In this document: in pieces, positions 50,777-59,250 of the stretch
Position numbering within the stretch: position 1 is the stretch's first letter
Layout: the number at the start of each line of letters is the position of its first letter
Source: SHZI01 sp963802215
GTDB lineage: Bacteria > Pseudomonadota > Gammaproteobacteria > Steroidobacterales > GCA-2729495
Reading direction: 5' to 3'
DNA: 64,000 nt
Assembly: GCA_963802215.1 (NCBI GenBank)
Contig: CAWDHQ010000001.1
Span: 124,001-188,000 of the forward strand
Notes under the pieces: model-generated
Database searches by the model: none
The model's input: the letters and a program-made list of their open reading frames with translations, nothing else
What the model was told of the DNA's origin: nothing
Made by a program: the position numbers and the translations under genes

Positions 50777-51702
50777 CGGTAGGACTTCCTCACGCGCGGA
50801 TCGAGCGCGGCGTACGCCAGGTCCGAGAGCAGGTTGAACAGGATGATGAAGGTCGCGTAGATCACGACCACCCCCATGACCAGCGGGTAGTCCCGGTTCA
50901 GCGCTCCCTGGACGAAGTAGCGGCCGACGCCGGGCAGGTTGAAGATCAGCTCCACGATGAGCGATCCCGTCATGATGCCGGCGAGGGCCGGGCCCAGGTA
51001 GCCGACCAGGGGCACCAGCGCCGAGGGCAGCACGTGGCGGAACACGACGGTGGATTCCTTGAGGCCCCGGGACCGGGCGGTGCGCACGAAGTTCGACCGG
51101 AGGACCTCGAGCATCCCGCCCCGCATCAGCCGCGCGATGATGGCGATCTGGGGCAGGGCGAGGGCCACCACGGGCAGCACCAGGTTGGGCAGCGCGCCGT
51201 CGTTCCAGCCGGCGACGGGCAGGAGTTTCAGGTAGAGGCCGAAGAACAGCGCGAGGATCGGCGCGCTCACGAACGCCGGGAGCGCGATGCCCGTCATCGC
51301 GAGTCCCATCAGCGCGTGGTCGAGCAGGCTGTTCTGCCGGAGCGCGGCGATGATGCCGCCCAGCCCGCCCAGCAGGAGCGCGACCAGCTTGGCCAGCAGG
51401 CCCAGCGTGATGCTCACCGGCAGGCCGATGGCGATGAGTTCCGTGACCGAGAAGTCCTTGTAGACCAGGGACGGGCCGAAGTCGCCGCGCACGGCCCGGG
51501 AGAGGAACAGCCAGTACTGGGTGAGGAGCGGCTTGTCCAGGTCGTAGGCGGCGCGGATGTTCTCCAGCACCTCCGGCTCCAGGTCGGCCTCCGCGTCGAA
51601 GGGGCCGCCCGGCGCCGCGCGCATCAGGAAGAAGGCGGCCGTGACGATCACGAAGAGGGTCGGGATCGCGATGCCCAGCCGTCGCAGGGTGTAGTTCAGC
51701 AT
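50773..51702 (-). CDS. Oligopeptide ABC transporter permease (OppB/DppB-like)
   Basis: 309 aa with six predicted membrane helices. The N-terminus MLNYTLRRLGIAIPTLFVIV and FFLMRAAPGGPFDAEADLEPE match OppB. The EAA loop is NFVRTARSRGLKESTVVFRHVLPSAL. It starts 10 bp after the MFS gene stop and overlaps the OppC-like gene. No substrate-binding-protein gene lies in this operon; the nearest is at 40097-41710. Imported peptide or opine-like substrate is unknown. Confidence 0.92.
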   Translation of the reverse strand: MLNYTLRRLGIAIPTLFVIVTAAFFLMRAAPGGPFDAEADLEPEVLENIRAAYDLDKPLLTQYWLFLSRAVRGDFGPSLVYKDFSVTELIAIGLPVSITLGLLAKLVALLLGGLGGIIAALRQNSLLDHALMGLAMTGIALPAFVSAPILALFFGLYLKLLPVAGWNDGALPNLVLPVVALALPQIAIIARLMRGGMLEVLRSNFVRTARSRGLKESTVVFRHVLPSALVPLVGYLGPALAGIMTGSLIVELIFNLPGVGRYFVQGALNRDYPLVMGVVVIYATFIILFNLLSDLAYAALDPRVRKSYR

Positions 51703-51712
51703 GTCCCCAAGC

Positions 51713-52924
51713 CTACCTTGAGTCGGCCTTCAGCCGGCGCCCGACCTGCACCGAGATGGCATAGGCGGGCAGCATGGCCAGGCTGCCGAGGAGGAAGGGC
51801 GCGTTCGCGCCCAGCTGCCCGTACAGCGTGCCGGCGCCCGCCTGGCCGACGAAGCGCGCCATCGCGCTCGACGACTGGTAGACCCCGAGGACCGCGCCGC
51901 GTTCCGCAATGCCGGCGCGCTTCGAGAGCAGGCTCTGCATGCTGGTCTGGAAGAAGGCCGTGCCGAAGGAGCCGATGGTCATGGCGAGCAGGAGCGTGGG
52001 CACGCTGACGGCGAGCGTCAGCCCGATCCAGCCCACCATCAGGCAGACGATGGCGCCCTTGACGAGGTTGAGCTCGCCGAAGCGCTCGGCCAGCCAGCCG
52101 ATGCCGAAGAACTGCACCAGTGCGATGAGGCCCCCGGTCCAGGCCAGCATCAGGCCCAGCGTGCGCGCGTTGAGATCATGCTCGTGATTCGCCCAGAGCG
52201 GGAAGATGGACTCCCGCACCGCCATGAAGACGAGCACGAGGGTGGCCATGACCAGCATGCGCGAGATCAGCGGCCGCCCGGCGATCCGGCCCAGCTCGCC
52301 CAGCAGGCTGGTGCCCTCGGGCCGGGGCGTGCTCGCCGGGGCCAGGTGCCGGGTCTCGGGCAGTAACGCGAAGATGGCGAGGAAGGCGCTGAAGGAGAAC
52401 AGGGCGGCGGCGATGGCGGGCCGCAGCAGGTTGGCGTCATCCATGGTCGTGCCGCCCGCCAGCAGGCCGCCCAGGGCGGGACCGATCGCGAAGCCCAGGC
52501 CGAAGGCCGACGACACCCGGCCCATCGCGCCCGCCCGCTCCTCGGGCGTCGTGATGTCCGCAATGTAGGCGTAGGCGGTGGACAGGTTGGCTGACGTGGC
52601 GCCGCTCAGGATCCGGGCCAGCAGCAGGAGCCACAGGGAGTCGGCGAAGCCCAGCAGCAGGTAGGCGGCCCCGTGGCCGAACATGCTGGCCAGCAGTACC
52701 GGCCGGCGACCGCGCCGGTCGCTCAGGGAGCCCCACAGCGGCATGGCCAGGGACTGGGCCAGCGGGTGGGCGGCGATGATCAGGGTGATGAGCTCGGGCC
52801 GGGCCCCCAGGCGCTCCACGTAGAACGGCACCAGCGGCGCGAGGATGCCGAAGCCCACCAGGTCGATGAAGACGACGGCGAAAAGAATGGGGACGGCGAA
52901 CCGCGGCTTCGGACCGGGCGTCAT
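51713..52924 (-). CDS. MFS transporter (TetA/DHA1-like)
   Basis: 403 aa with 12 predicted helices. ILFAVVFIDLVGFGILAPLVPFYVE is the TM1 and TM1-2 loop of the TetA-type DHA1 group; PLWGSLSDRRGRRPVLL is motif A; RILSGATSANLSTAYAYIAD and GFAIGPALGGLL (motif C region) follow. In this group transport is usually drug:proton antiport. It is first in a five-gene unit with the oppBCDF-type genes (10-bp gap), an uncommon pairing that may link import and export of one compound. An AT-rich divergent promoter region lies upstream. Confidence 0.88.
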   Translation of the reverse strand: MTPGPKPRFAVPILFAVVFIDLVGFGILAPLVPFYVERLGARPELITLIIAAHPLAQSLAMPLWGSLSDRRGRRPVLLASMFGHGAAYLLLGFADSLWLLLLARILSGATSANLSTAYAYIADITTPEERAGAMGRVSSAFGLGFAIGPALGGLLAGGTTMDDANLLRPAIAAALFSFSAFLAIFALLPETRHLAPASTPRPEGTSLLGELGRIAGRPLISRMLVMATLVLVFMAVRESIFPLWANHEHDLNARTLGLMLAWTGGLIALVQFFGIGWLAERFGELNLVKGAIVCLMVGWIGLTLAVSVPTLLLAMTIGSFGTAFFQTSMQSLLSKRAGIAERGAVLGVYQSSSAMARFVGQAGAGTLYGQLGANAPFLLGSLAMLPAYAISVQVGRRLKADSR

Positions 52925-52944
52925 GCGAAAAGGGACCTCTCGGA

Positions 52945-52972
52945 CGAGGTTATCATATTGTTATAATCACAT
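52945..52972. promoter_or_regulatory. AT-rich divergent promoter region with TATAAT
   Basis: The stretch GGTTATCATATTGTTATAAT contains a consensus -10 (TATAAT, 52962-52967) for the plus-strand gene and TATGAT on the minus strand for the MFS gene. The -35 boxes are not clear. TTATCATATTGTTATAA is an imperfect dyad that could bind a regulator. Confidence 0.4.
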
Positions 52973-53008
52973 GCTGTCTCAGGCCCCCAGGGGCCCGGTG
53001 AGGCCCGG

Positions 53009-55204
53009 ATGAAGCAGGCTGGAGTCGTGACAAGGCGACGCGTCCTCAAGGTGGCCGGCGAGGTTGCCGCGGGCCTGTGGCTGGGCGTCGAGCTTCCCGG
53101 TGAGGCAGTGGCGCAGGCGGCCCCGGCCGGCCCCGCGCCCCCGCGCACCACCTTCAACGAGCCCCAGCTCGCGGCCTGGCTGGAGATCCTGCCCGACAAC
53201 ACCGTCCGCGTCGCGCTGCCCGAGGCGGAACTGGGGCAGGGGGCCTACAGCACGCTGCCGCTGATCCTGGCCGACGAACTCGGCGCCGACTGGGCGCGCG
53301 TCGAGGTGCGGCAGACCGGCGCCGACGACCGCCTGGCCAATCCGATGAAGGGCTTCCAGGCCACGGGCCGCAGCATGAGCGTCCGGGGCTACTACCCGGT
53401 ACTCCGGCGCCTCGGCGCGACGGCGCGGGAACTCCTCTGCGGCGCCGCGGCCGCGCGCTGGCGTGTCCCCGTCGCCGAGTGCCGCGCGGAGGACAGCCGT
53501 GTGCGCCACGCCAGTTCCGGTCGCGAGGCCACCTTCGCGGAACTGCTTGAGGCCGCCGCCGCCATGCCGCTGCCCCTGGAGGTGGAGCTTCGGTCCGCCG
53601 CCGCGCTGCGGATGATCGGCCGCGACGTGCCCCGCAAGGACATCCCCGCGAAGGTCACCGGCGCCGCCGGCTTCAGCAGCGACGTGCGCCTGCCCGGCAT
53701 GCTCGTGGCGGCCATCGCCCACGCGCCGGTCTTTGGCAGCGCACTCCAGTCGGTGGATGAAGACGCGGCGCTCGACGGGCCTGGCGTCCGCGCCGTCGTG
53801 CGGCTGCCGTCCGCCGTGGCGGTCGTCGCCGCCGACTTCTGGCAGGCCAGCCGGGCTCTTGCGCGGTCGCGGCCCACGTTCGCGCCGGGGCCGAACGATG
53901 CGGTCGACTCGGCAGCCCTGCGCGCGGCGCGCGAGGCCGGCCTCGCCGAGACCGGCGTCCCCGTCAGCGACCGGGGCGACGCGGCCGCCGTCATCGCGGC
54001 CGCCGGTCGCCAGCTGGAGTTCGTCTACGACGTGCCCTACCTGGCCCACGCGACCATGGAGCCCATGTGCTGCGTGGCCTGGGTGCGCGACGGCGGCTGC
54101 GAACTCTGGGCGCCGACCCAGGGGCCCGGCCGGCTGCGGAACGAGGTGGCGAGGCAGCTGGCCATCGACCCCGCCAGGGTGCGGATCACGCGCGACTTCA
54201 TCGGGGGCGGCTTCGGGCGCCGCTGGCAGCCGGACTTCGGCGTCGAGGCCGCGCTGATCTCCCGGGCCGTGGATGCGCCGGTGAAGCTGATCTGGTCCCG
54301 GGAGGAGGACATCCAGCACGACTTCTACCGGCCCGCGATGCTCGTGCGGGTCCGGGCGGGCCTCGCTGGCCAGGGCCGTGGCGCCGCCCGCGTCGCCGGT
54401 CTCGACGTGACACTCTCCGGCGCGCTGCTCAGCAACTGGGGCAAGCCCCGCGTGGCGGAGCCGAAGCCGGACCCGCAGCTCACCGGCGGTCTCATGACCA
54501 TTCCCTACGCGCTGCCCGACTACCGCATCCGCTGGGTGCCCCGGGAGACCCACGTCCCGATCGGCGTGTGGCGCTCGGTGGCGTATTCCCACAACGTGTT
54601 TGCCATCGAGAGCGCCCTGGACGAGATCGCCGGCGCCGCAGGCGAGGATCCGCTGCGCTTCAGGCTCGACCTGCTGCGGGACGCGCCGCGCTACCGCCGC
54701 GTCCTCACCGCGCTGGCGAAGCAGGCGAAGTGGCGGCCCGCACCCGCCGGCACTGGAACTGGCACCGGCGTTGGCCGCGGTCTCGCCCTTGCCGAATACG
54801 GCACGTCCATCATCGGCGTCGTGGCGGACGTGCGGATGACCCCCGAAGGCAGGGTCCGGGTCGAGCGCCTCGCCGCGACGGTCGACTGCGGGGCCGCGAT
54901 CCAGCCGGACATCGTGCGCAGCCAGGTTGAGGGTGGCCTGGTCTTCGGCCTCACGGCCGCGCTGTACGGCGAGATCGGCATCAAGGACGGGCGTGCCGCC
55001 CAGTCCAATTTCTTCGACTACCGGATGGTCACGCTCGCCGACTCTCCCGCCATCGACGTGCGGCTGCTGCCGGGCGGGGACGTTCCCGGCGGGATCGGCG
55101 AGGTGGGCACGCCGCCGGTGGCGCCCGCCGTGGCCAACGCGCTCTTCGCCGCCACCGGCCGGCGGATCCGCGAGCTCCCGCTGGCCCGCCACGGCCTCGC
55201 CTGA
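53009..55204 (+). CDS. Molybdenum hydroxylase large subunit (IorB / xanthine-dehydrogenase family), Tat-exported
   Basis: 731 aa, periplasmic molybdopterin-binding subunit resembling isoquinoline 1-oxidoreductase beta. The N-terminal TRRRVLK twin-arginine signal ends near AVAQAAP. Seen: LPEAELGQGAYSTLPLILAD, the GRDVPRKDIPAKVTGAAGFS segment, EPMCCVAWV, the Moco loop DFIGGGFGRR, YSHNVFAIESALDEIA and the catalytic Glu in IGEVGTPPVAPAVANA. No [2Fe-2S] small subunit (IorA) is next to it, so its electron partner is elsewhere or different. The stop overlaps the next start (TGATG). Substrate is unknown; relatives oxidise N-heterocycles or aldehydes. Confidence 0.88.
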   Translation: MKQAGVVTRRRVLKVAGEVAAGLWLGVELPGEAVAQAAPAGPAPPRTTFNEPQLAAWLEILPDNTVRVALPEAELGQGAYSTLPLILADELGADWARVEVRQTGADDRLANPMKGFQATGRSMSVRGYYPVLRRLGATARELLCGAAAARWRVPVAECRAEDSRVRHASSGREATFAELLEAAAAMPLPLEVELRSAAALRMIGRDVPRKDIPAKVTGAAGFSSDVRLPGMLVAAIAHAPVFGSALQSVDEDAALDGPGVRAVVRLPSAVAVVAADFWQASRALARSRPTFAPGPNDAVDSAALRAAREAGLAETGVPVSDRGDAAAVIAAAGRQLEFVYDVPYLAHATMEPMCCVAWVRDGGCELWAPTQGPGRLRNEVARQLAIDPARVRITRDFIGGGFGRRWQPDFGVEAALISRAVDAPVKLIWSREEDIQHDFYRPAMLVRVRAGLAGQGRGAARVAGLDVTLSGALLSNWGKPRVAEPKPDPQLTGGLMTIPYALPDYRIRWVPRETHVPIGVWRSVAYSHNVFAIESALDEIAGAAGEDPLRFRLDLLRDAPRYRRVLTALAKQAKWRPAPAGTGTGTGVGRGLALAEYGTSIIGVVADVRMTPEGRVRVERLAATVDCGAAIQPDIVRSQVEGGLVFGLTAALYGEIGIKDGRAAQSNFFDYRMVTLADSPAIDVRLLPGGDVPGGIGEVGTPPVAPAVANALFAATGRRIRELPLARHGLA

Positions 55205-56115
55205 TGCGCGCGGCCCTGCTGTGTGCCGTCGTGGCGCTGGTGGCAGTGGCCGGCTGCACCCGTCCCGGTACGGTTCCCGGAACCGTCTTCCGGGACTGCC
55301 CCGACTGCCCCGATCTCGTGGTGATCCCGCCGGGCCGCTTCCGCATGGGCGCGGAGGGCGGCGAAGAGGGCCGGCCCGAGGGCCCGGTGCGCGACGTGGT
55401 CATCCGCACGGCCTTCGCGGCGGGCGTGACGGAAGTGTCGCAGGAGCAGTTCGCCGCGTTCGTGGTGGCCACGCGTCGCGAGATCCCGGGCGGCTGCCGG
55501 GTCTGGGACGGCACCGAATGGCTGTACCCGGCCGACGCCGACTGGACCAATCCCGGTTACGGCCGCGTGCCTTTCGCCGAGGAGCCCGTGGCCTGCGTCA
55601 GCTGGCAGGACGCCCGGGACTACGCGGCCTGGCTGGCGACGCGCACCGGCAAGCCCTACCGCCTGCTCACCGAGGCGGAGTGGGAGTACGTCGCGCGGGC
55701 GGGAACGACAGGCACGTTTCCCTGGCCCGACGGCGATCCGGCGGCGCCCTGCGCCGCCGGCAATGTCTACGATGCGGCTGGCGTTCGTGCCAACGATTTC
55801 CCGTGGGAGGCCTTCGACTGTGACGACGGTTACGGCCAGGCGTCACCGGTCGGTTCCTTCGCCGCCAACGCCTTCGGCCTTAAGGACGTGCTCGGCAACC
55901 TCTGGGAGTGGACCGCGGACTGCTACGTGGCGCCCTATCCCCGGGAGCCCGTGGACGGGAGTGCGGTATTCGCCGGTGACTGCGACCGGCGCACGGTGCG
56001 TGGCGGCAGCTGGATCACCCGTCCCGGACGGCAGCGCGTGAGCTTCCGGGGACGGGACCCCGAGGATGCCCGGTTCTCGTTCTTCGGCATGCGTGTGGCG
56101 CGCGACCTGGACTGA
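55204..56115 (+). CDS. SUMF1/FGE-domain lipoprotein
   Basis: 303 aa. The signal peptide has a lipobox (VAVAGC, Cys18), so it is predicted to be membrane-anchored in the periplasm. The formylglycine-generating-enzyme-like fold is shown by LVVIPPGRFRMG, EVSQEQFAAFV, PVACVSWQDARDYAAWLA, YRLLTEAEWEYVARAG, FGLKDVLGNLWEWTAD and RTVRGGSWITRPG. The two catalytic Cys that follow RGGS in true FGE are missing, so it is unlikely to modify sulfatases; many such domains bind ligands or act in regulation. ATG 55204 overlaps the molybdenum hydroxylase stop, linking their function. Confidence 0.85.
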   Translation: MRAALLCAVVALVAVAGCTRPGTVPGTVFRDCPDCPDLVVIPPGRFRMGAEGGEEGRPEGPVRDVVIRTAFAAGVTEVSQEQFAAFVVATRREIPGGCRVWDGTEWLYPADADWTNPGYGRVPFAEEPVACVSWQDARDYAAWLATRTGKPYRLLTEAEWEYVARAGTTGTFPWPDGDPAAPCAAGNVYDAAGVRANDFPWEAFDCDDGYGQASPVGSFAANAFGLKDVLGNLWEWTADCYVAPYPREPVDGSAVFAGDCDRRTVRGGSWITRPGRQRVSFRGRDPEDARFSFFGMRVARDLD

Positions 56116-56118
56116 GGC

Positions 56119-57555
56119 ATGAGCATGGCGAGCCCTGTTCCGCGCCAGCTGTCCCGCCGCAGGACACTGCAGCTGCTGGCCGGTGCCGCCATGGCGCCCG
56201 TCGCCGCCGGCTGCGCGGGCGCCGGGCGACCCGACGTGCTCATCGCCGGCGCGGGCATCGCCGGCCTCTACGCCGCCTGGCTGCTGGAGGAGCAGGGTGT
56301 CCGGGTCCGTGTGCTGGAGGCGAGTGGCCGGGTCGGCGGGCGGCTGCTCACCCTTCGCCAGTTGCCGGGCCTGCCGGAAGCCGGGGGTCAGACCCTCGAT
56401 GCGATGTATGCCCGGACCTTCGCTGCCTGCGAGCGGCTCGGCCTCGGGGTGTACCCGCGGAAGCCCTACGCGGTACCCGGCCGGGTCGTTGCCAGCCGCG
56501 GGGCGCTGATCGCGGCCGACCGGTGGGCCGGGAGCCCCTTCAACGAGACCCGGGACGGCGAGCGCGCGCGGCTGCCGGACGAACTGGCCAACTTCCACCT
56601 GGACGCCCACAACCCGCTCGTGAACCTCGACGACTGGCGACGTCCCGCCTTCGCCGCCTTCGACACGCGGTCGCTGCGCGACGAGCTCCTGGCGCAGGGC
56701 GCGTCCCCGGCGGCGCTCGCGTGGATCGAAAGGCTCTACGACGGCCTGGGGATCGAGCAGGTGTCGGCGCTCTTCGCCTACCGGAAGCGGCTGGTGGCGA
56801 AGTTCGGCGGCGGGCAGATGTTCCGCATCAGCGGCGGCAGCGACGCGCTGCCCGCGGCCATGGCGGACCGGCTGCGGGGCGACGTACGCCTCACGGAGGA
56901 GGTGGTGGCGATCACCCAGCGCCGGGACGGCGTCGAAATGCGCTGCGCCGACGGCGCCCGGCACGTCGCGCCCCTGGCGCTCGTGTCGATCCCGTTCCCG
57001 GTGCTCCGGCAGGTGCACCTGGACCCGGCGCCGGCCCCTGACCTCCGCGAACTGATCGACACGCTGCCCTACAACCGCATCACCCAGGTGCGAATGGCAT
57101 TCCGCGAGCCCTTCTGGGAGGCCGACGGCTTCCCGCCCGCGATGCTCGGCGACACGCTCTTCGAGAAGGTCTTCGCCACGCCGGCGGAGAGCGGCGAGCT
57201 CCACGAGCTGACCGCCTGGCTGGACGGCCGAGGCGCGGAGGGCCTCGATGGCCTCACCGAGGCCGACATCGGCCGCGCCGTGCGGCGGTCGGTCGGCGAG
57301 GCGCGCCCGTCCGCCCGGGGCCTGCTCGAGGTGGTCAACGTGACGTCCTGGGGCCGGCGGCGCTTTGCCCGGGGCAGCTACCACTTCTGGGCGCCGGGCC
57401 AGGTGACCCGGCTCGGTCCTGCCCTGCAACGCCCCTGGGGCGCGGTCCACTGGATCGGCGAGCACGCGGCGGAACTGCAGCAGGGCATCGAGGGGGCCAT
57501 GGAGTCCGCGGAGCGGGAAGTGAGCAACGTGCTCGCGCGCCTGGGCCGCGCGTAG
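56119..57555 (+). CDS. FAD-dependent amine oxidase, Tat lipoprotein-like
   Basis: 478 aa monoamine-oxidase/phytoene-desaturase-superfamily flavoprotein. The N-terminus has a twin-arginine motif (LSRRRTLQLL) and an AAGC lipobox (Cys32), so a lipid-anchored periplasmic location is likely. Seen: the dinucleotide fold VLIAGAGIAGLYAAWLLEE, ASGRVGGRLLTL, GGSDALPAAMADRL and a C-terminal WIGEHAAELQQGIEGAMESA (FAD contact). It is 3 bp after the SUMF1 gene. The stop TAG lies in a REP border. Likely substrate is an amine or amine-like compound, perhaps shared with the upstream hydroxylase; that is inference. Confidence 0.85.
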   Translation: MSMASPVPRQLSRRRTLQLLAGAAMAPVAAGCAGAGRPDVLIAGAGIAGLYAAWLLEEQGVRVRVLEASGRVGGRLLTLRQLPGLPEAGGQTLDAMYARTFAACERLGLGVYPRKPYAVPGRVVASRGALIAADRWAGSPFNETRDGERARLPDELANFHLDAHNPLVNLDDWRRPAFAAFDTRSLRDELLAQGASPAALAWIERLYDGLGIEQVSALFAYRKRLVAKFGGGQMFRISGGSDALPAAMADRLRGDVRLTEEVVAITQRRDGVEMRCADGARHVAPLALVSIPFPVLRQVHLDPAPAPDLRELIDTLPYNRITQVRMAFREPFWEADGFPPAMLGDTLFEKVFATPAESGELHELTAWLDGRGAEGLDGLTEADIGRAVRRSVGEARPSARGLLEVVNVTSWGRRRFARGSYHFWAPGQVTRLGPALQRPWGAVHWIGEHAAELQQGIEGAMESAEREVSNVLARLGRA

Positions 57556-57607
57556 GAGCAGCGACCGCCGCGACCGCGATGCTGTAGGAGCGGCTTGAGC
57601 CGCGACC
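57552..57607. repeat. Two REP units in direct orientation
   Basis: The first unit is 57552-57575 (GTAGGAGCAGCGACCGCCGC) and the second 57584-57607 (GTAGGAGCGGCTTGAGCCGC), head to tail with no inverted partner. The first supplies the TAG stop of the amine oxidase. The remaining gap to the next gene has no other clear signal. Confidence 0.8.
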
Positions 57608-57687
57608 AGGATGCTAAAGTAACCACCACTCTATGGTCTAAATCCTCAACCGGATGGCGACTGAAAATATCGTCGGAGTTCAATGAC

Positions 57688-59250
57688 ATGGCCACGAAAC
57701 CTGAAGCAGTCCGTCGCGACCTGGCAGGCCCCGCCGCCCCCATCCGCACCGGCGCCGAGTACCTGGAGAGCCTGCGGGGCCGCGACCTGCGGGTATTCCT
57801 CTTCGGCGAGCTGGTCGGGGAGCCGGTGGACCACCCGGTGATCCGGCCGTCCATCAACGCGGTGGCCGAGACCTACGACCTGGCCGTCCGCGATCCCGAG
57901 CTGGGGACGGCGGTCTCGCCCTATACCGGCGAGCGCATCAACCGCTTCCTGCACGTGGCGGGCAGCGCCCACGACCTGGTCCTGCAGAACAAGATGCAGC
58001 GCCGCCTGGGCCAGCTCACGGGCACCTGCTTCCAGCGCTGCGTGGGCATGGACGCGATCAACGCGCTCCACTCGGTGACCTTCGAGATCGACGGGCAGCA
58101 CGGCACGCCCTACCACCAGCGCTTCATCAGCTTCGTCACGGCCATGCAGAAGCGGGGCTTCGTCATCGGCGGCGCGATGACCGACGTGAAGGGAGACCGG
58201 GGCAAGGCGCCCCACGAGCAGGCCGATCCCGACCTCTTCGTGCACGTGAGCCGCCGCACGCCCGAGGGCGTCTACCTGAAGGGTGCCAAGGCCCACCAGA
58301 CCGGCTGCATCAATGCGCACTGGCTGCTCGTCATGCCGACCATGCGGCTCGGCAAGGCCGACAGGGACTACGCGATCGTCGGCGCCGTGCCGGTGGATGC
58401 CCCGGGGATCACCTACATCTACGGCCGCCAGTCCTGCGACACGCGCAGCCAGGAGGGCGGCGAGATCGACCCGGGCAACCGGCAGTTCGGCGGCCAGGAG
58501 GCGATGATCATCTTCGACGACGTCTTCGTGCCCCGGGAGAACGTCTTCATGGACGGCGAGGTGGACTTCGCCGCCATGCTAGTGGAGCGCTTCACGACCT
58601 ACCACCGGCGCAGCTACGTGTGCAAGTCGGGCGTGGGCGACGTGCTGATCGGGGCGTCCGCGACCATTGCCGACTACAACGGCGTGGACAAGGTCTCCCA
58701 CATCAGGGACAAGCTCGTGGAGATGACCCATCTCAACGAGACCATCTATGCCACCGGCGTCGCCTCGAGCTACCAGGCAGTGCCGATGAAGTCGGGCGTG
58801 TACCTGAACGACGACATGATCGCCAACGTCTGCAAGCACCACGTCACGCGCTTTCCCTACGAGATCAGCCGGCTGGCCCAGGACCTGGCTGGTGGCCTGA
58901 TGGTGACGCTGCCCTCCGAGCAGGATCTCCGGCACCCGGAGGTGGGGGAGCTGATCCGCAAGTACCTGAAGGGCAGGGCCGATATCCCCACCGAGGACCG
59001 CATGAGGATCCTGCGCCTCATCGAGAACATCACGCTCGGGCGGAATGCCGTGGGCTACCTCACCGAGTCCCTGCACGGCGCCGGGTCGCCCCAGGCCCAG
59101 CGCATCCAGATCGCCCGGCAGATGCAGCTCGAGTTCAAGAAGCAGCTCGCGAAGACGCTCGCCGGCATCGGGCCGGACACGGCGGCGGAAGTCAGCAACG
59201 ACCTGTCCGAATACATGGCCCGCGTGTTCAAGACGGAAAAGCCCTCGTGA
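57688..59250 (+). CDS. 4-hydroxybutyryl-CoA dehydratase / vinylacetyl-CoA isomerase family protein
   Basis: 520 aa. Strong motif agreement with AbfD of Clostridium aminobutyricum, an FAD and [4Fe-4S] enzyme that dehydrates 4-hydroxybutyryl-CoA: VDHPVIRPSINAV, TCFQRCVGMDAINAL (Cys114, Cys118), GAMTDVKGDRG, VYLKGAKAHQTG, IYGRQSCDTR, QFGGQEAMIIFDDVF, DKLVEMTHLNETIYATG, VTRFPYEISRLAQD and LHGAGSPQAQRI. Cluster ligands His and Cys are present as YHRRSYVCKSG (His306, Cys312), but they are one residue closer than in AbfD (YHRQSYGGC). Related HpaB-type hydroxylases lack the cysteines. ATG 57688 has GGAG ~10 bases upstream. The stop overlaps an aldehyde dehydrogenase gene. Confidence 0.88.
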   Translation: MATKPEAVRRDLAGPAAPIRTGAEYLESLRGRDLRVFLFGELVGEPVDHPVIRPSINAVAETYDLAVRDPELGTAVSPYTGERINRFLHVAGSAHDLVLQNKMQRRLGQLTGTCFQRCVGMDAINALHSVTFEIDGQHGTPYHQRFISFVTAMQKRGFVIGGAMTDVKGDRGKAPHEQADPDLFVHVSRRTPEGVYLKGAKAHQTGCINAHWLLVMPTMRLGKADRDYAIVGAVPVDAPGITYIYGRQSCDTRSQEGGEIDPGNRQFGGQEAMIIFDDVFVPRENVFMDGEVDFAAMLVERFTTYHRRSYVCKSGVGDVLIGASATIADYNGVDKVSHIRDKLVEMTHLNETIYATGVASSYQAVPMKSGVYLNDDMIANVCKHHVTRFPYEISRLAQDLAGGLMVTLPSEQDLRHPEVGELIRKYLKGRADIPTEDRMRILRLIENITLGRNAVGYLTESLHGAGSPQAQRIQIARQMQLEFKKQLAKTLAGIGPDTAAEVSNDLSEYMARVFKTEKPS

